From Qipengyuania sp. HL-TH1 (GTDB taxonomy: Bacteria > Pseudomonadota > Alphaproteobacteria > Sphingomonadales > Sphingomonadaceae), in NCBI RefSeq assembly GCF_036365825.1, contig NZ_CP142675.1:2736501-2800500 (forward strand): a stretch of DNA of 64,000 nt, in the 5' to 3' direction. The stretch's first letter is position 1. Each line of letters begins with the position of its first letter. A program made the position numbers and the translations under genes. Shown piece after piece: positions 62,483 to 64,000 of this stretch. Below the pieces are notes generated by a model that did not search any database, was not told where the DNA came from, and saw nothing but the letters and a program-made list of their open reading frames with translations.

Positions 62483-63446
62483 CGCGTTGGTCCCAGCGCA
62501 ATTTGAGCAGCAGTGTCCGCTGTAGCGCCATGAAGTTGTCGTCCGAGATCAGCCAGACATGCCGTCCATCGGCATCGTCGGTGATGGTCATGCCCTCGTA
62601 ATTGTCCTGCGGGATCGCAGTACCGAATTCGGCCAGCAGGCGGGCAGGGATCCTGCCATCGGCGGTGCGCCGGTCGATATCGATTACCGCGATCGCGGTT
62701 TCGAATCCGGGCGGAATGCTCAGGGCAAGGCGGCGCAGCAGGATCAGCGCCCGCCCGTCCTCCAGCGGCGTGGCATCGACGGGCCGGTAGCCCCCGGGAA
62801 TGTCCACGCGCACGCTTTCGGGCTCGGCATCCTCGATCGGATCGGTGGCAAAAAGGAGCGCGACATGGCGCGAGTCGCGCCAGCGCAGCGGACGCTCCTC
62901 GATCACGAGGAACCGGCCATCGGCAAAACGGACCAGTGCCTCGGCCCCCGAATTTCCGCCCCAGTCGCGCATCAGCGGCGGACTCACTTCCTCGTCGACC
63001 CTCAAATCAGCATGGAAGCGAATGATCGATTTGCGAAATTCATAGCCGCCCCAGACGGTCCCGCTAGCGGGATCGATCGCGAGGGATTCGAGATCGCGTC
63101 CTTCCTTCCCGCCCGCCTGATCGTCTCCAAAACGCTCGAGCACGCCGGGCAAGCTGCTGCGATCGGGGCGTTCGAACACCAGCCTGCGCCCAGTGTCGCT
63201 GCCCGCCAGGAAGCGATCTCCATCAAGCGTCACCAATGCCGAGAAGCCGCCGAACTGTTTGCGGTGACCGGTCATTTCCCATGCACCCGCAAGGGTGAAG
63301 GGGCCCGTGCGGGTCGATTCGAATGCGATGGCAGTGGCTGTGGCCAGCCGCCGAAAGTCGCGCGGGGGTTCAGGCGTGCGTAGCCACGTGCCAGGAGCGA
63401 TCATGCCAGCCAGCAGGACGGCAAGGAGAAGACGCGAGCGGCGCAT
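62466..63446 (-). CDS. Phytase-like esterase family protein, exported
   Basis: 326 residues from ATG 63446, which begins a clear signal peptide (MRRSRLLLAVLLAGMIAPG). Mature blocks FGGFSALVTLDGDRFLAGSDTG, SLAIDPASGTVWGGYE and QDNYEGMTITDDADGRHVWLISDDNF match the esterase-like phytase family (beta-propeller). Enzymatic activity of such bacterial members is mostly untested. The longer frame upstream is arginine-rich and non-coding. Confidence 0.82.
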   Translation of the reverse strand: MRRSRLLLAVLLAGMIAPGTWLRTPEPPRDFRRLATATAIAFESTRTGPFTLAGAWEMTGHRKQFGGFSALVTLDGDRFLAGSDTGRRLVFERPDRSSLPGVLERFGDDQAGGKEGRDLESLAIDPASGTVWGGYEFRKSIIRFHADLRVDEEVSPPLMRDWGGNSGAEALVRFADGRFLVIEERPLRWRDSRHVALLFATDPIEDAEPESVRVDIPGGYRPVDATPLEDGRALILLRRLALSIPPGFETAIAVIDIDRRTADGRIPARLLAEFGTAIPQDNYEGMTITDDADGRHVWLISDDNFMALQRTLLLKLRWDQREKARE

Positions 63447-63489
63447 GGATGTCGGCCCTCTCGTTCGCCACACTGCGCGCGTCAAGCGC

Positions 63490-64000
63490 TCAGCGCATCG
63501 GCCCGGTGAACAACAGCGGGTCGAGCCGCGCATTGCGCCATTTGAGGCTCCAGTGGAGATGCGGGCCGGTGGCGCGGCCGGATGAGCCGATGTCGCCGAT
63601 ATGCTGGCCCTGCAGGACCACTTCGCCCTCGCTTACGTAAAGCCGCGCGCTGTGCAGGAATGCGCTGTTGAGCCCTTGGCCGTGGTCGATGATCAGCAGC
63701 TTGCCTTCCAGGCTGAAATCATCCGCTGCGAGCACCACCACGCCATCGGCGGGGGCGACATAGGGGGTGCCGGCACCGCCCGTGGCGATATCGATCCCCG
63801 AGTGATAGCTGCCCGGTTCGCCGCGATAGATACGCTGCGACCCGAACCGGCCCGAAATGCGCCCCTTGACGGGCCAGACGAAGTCCTGCCGCCAGCCTTG
63901 CGCCCCGGTTTCTTCCAGCCGGGCATTCCAGATCGCATCGAGTTCGGGCTGGCGGCGCCGCATGAAGGATGCGGACGTAGCGCCCGGGCGCCGCGCCACA
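63490..64000 (-). CDS. M23 family peptidase, C-terminal part (cut by window end)
   Basis: At least 169 residues, continuing beyond the window. The LytM/M23 zinc motifs are H-x-x-x-D in SYHSGIDIATG and H-x-H in GPHLHWSLKW. These enzymes cut peptidoglycan cross-links and act in cell division or wall turnover. The true start is probably outside the window. It ends 43 bp before the phytase-like gene in the same direction. Confidence 0.85.
   Translation of the reverse strand, partial: VARRPGATSASFMRRRQPELDAIWNARLEETGAQGWRQDFVWPVKGRISGRFGSQRIYRGEPGSYHSGIDIATGGAGTPYVAPADGVVVLAADDFSLEGKLLIIDHGQGLNSAFLHSARLYVSEGEVVLQGQHIGDIGSSGRATGPHLHWSLKWRNARLDPLLFTGPMR

Overview
The window looks like a chromosomal segment of a high-GC alphaproteobacterium of the order Sphingomonadales, most likely family Erythrobacteraceae. 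The basis is gene content and protein style (SapC/tryptophan-halogenase/GH3 locus, MmcB, App1, LytS/LytTR pair, CopA/CopB, Ti-type TraA); no database search was possible. Core backbone lies at about 1-12100 and 47400-64000. Two integrated elements, about 35 kb together, sit between them.

Left backbone (1-12088). A carbohydrate locus: sapC end, cupin-like dioxygenase, flavin-dependent tryptophan-halogenase-like protein, LacI regulator, MFS transporter, GH3 lipoprotein beta-glucosidase and a FucP-type sugar permease, with a palindromic LacI-type operator before the GH3 gene. Then a copper module: CsoR-type repressor, its palindromic operator, and copA-copB.

Element 1 (about 12.29-28.99 kb) is an integrative mobilizable element. 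It has a tyrosine integrase, two AlpA-like regulators, an AbiE toxin-antitoxin pair, a three-gene operon (TerB-domain membrane protein, BrxC/BrxD-like ATPase, SF2 helicase), TraC/TraD, a Ti-type oriT, the TraA relaxase-helicase, and a HEPN-like plus GIY-YIG pair. A tRNA-Arg 3' terminal sequence lies near each end.

Element 2 (about 29.03-47.35 kb) has split a tRNA-Arg(CCG) gene in its anticodon loop. The 3' part of the tRNA is at 28994-29038 and the 5' part at 47341-47384; they share a 12-bp core. A different, complete tRNA-Arg(CCG) lies just inside the right end and may replace the broken gene. The integrase is frameshifted in a G-run. Cargo includes iteron-like repeats with a DnaA box, an MNT-HEPN protein, a HEPN-like protein, an AbiV gene broken by an IS-flanked unit carrying a secreted protease, a one-polypeptide restriction-modification enzyme, a DUF262 protein and a 1265-residue protein with a nuclease-like C-terminus. 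Together the two elements form a defence-rich tandem array at one tRNA locus.

Right backbone (47.5-64 kb) carries housekeeping and envelope genes: MmcB, a sterol-desaturase-family enzyme, DUF2141, a PAS protein, App1, an esterase, an M48-TPR protease, a DsbA-like protein, an HD protein, a LytS/LytTR two-component pair, nadC with a 7-bp duplication that breaks its frame, two paralogous membrane proteins, RNase T2, tadA, rpmB, a phytase-like esterase and the end of an M23 peptidase gene.
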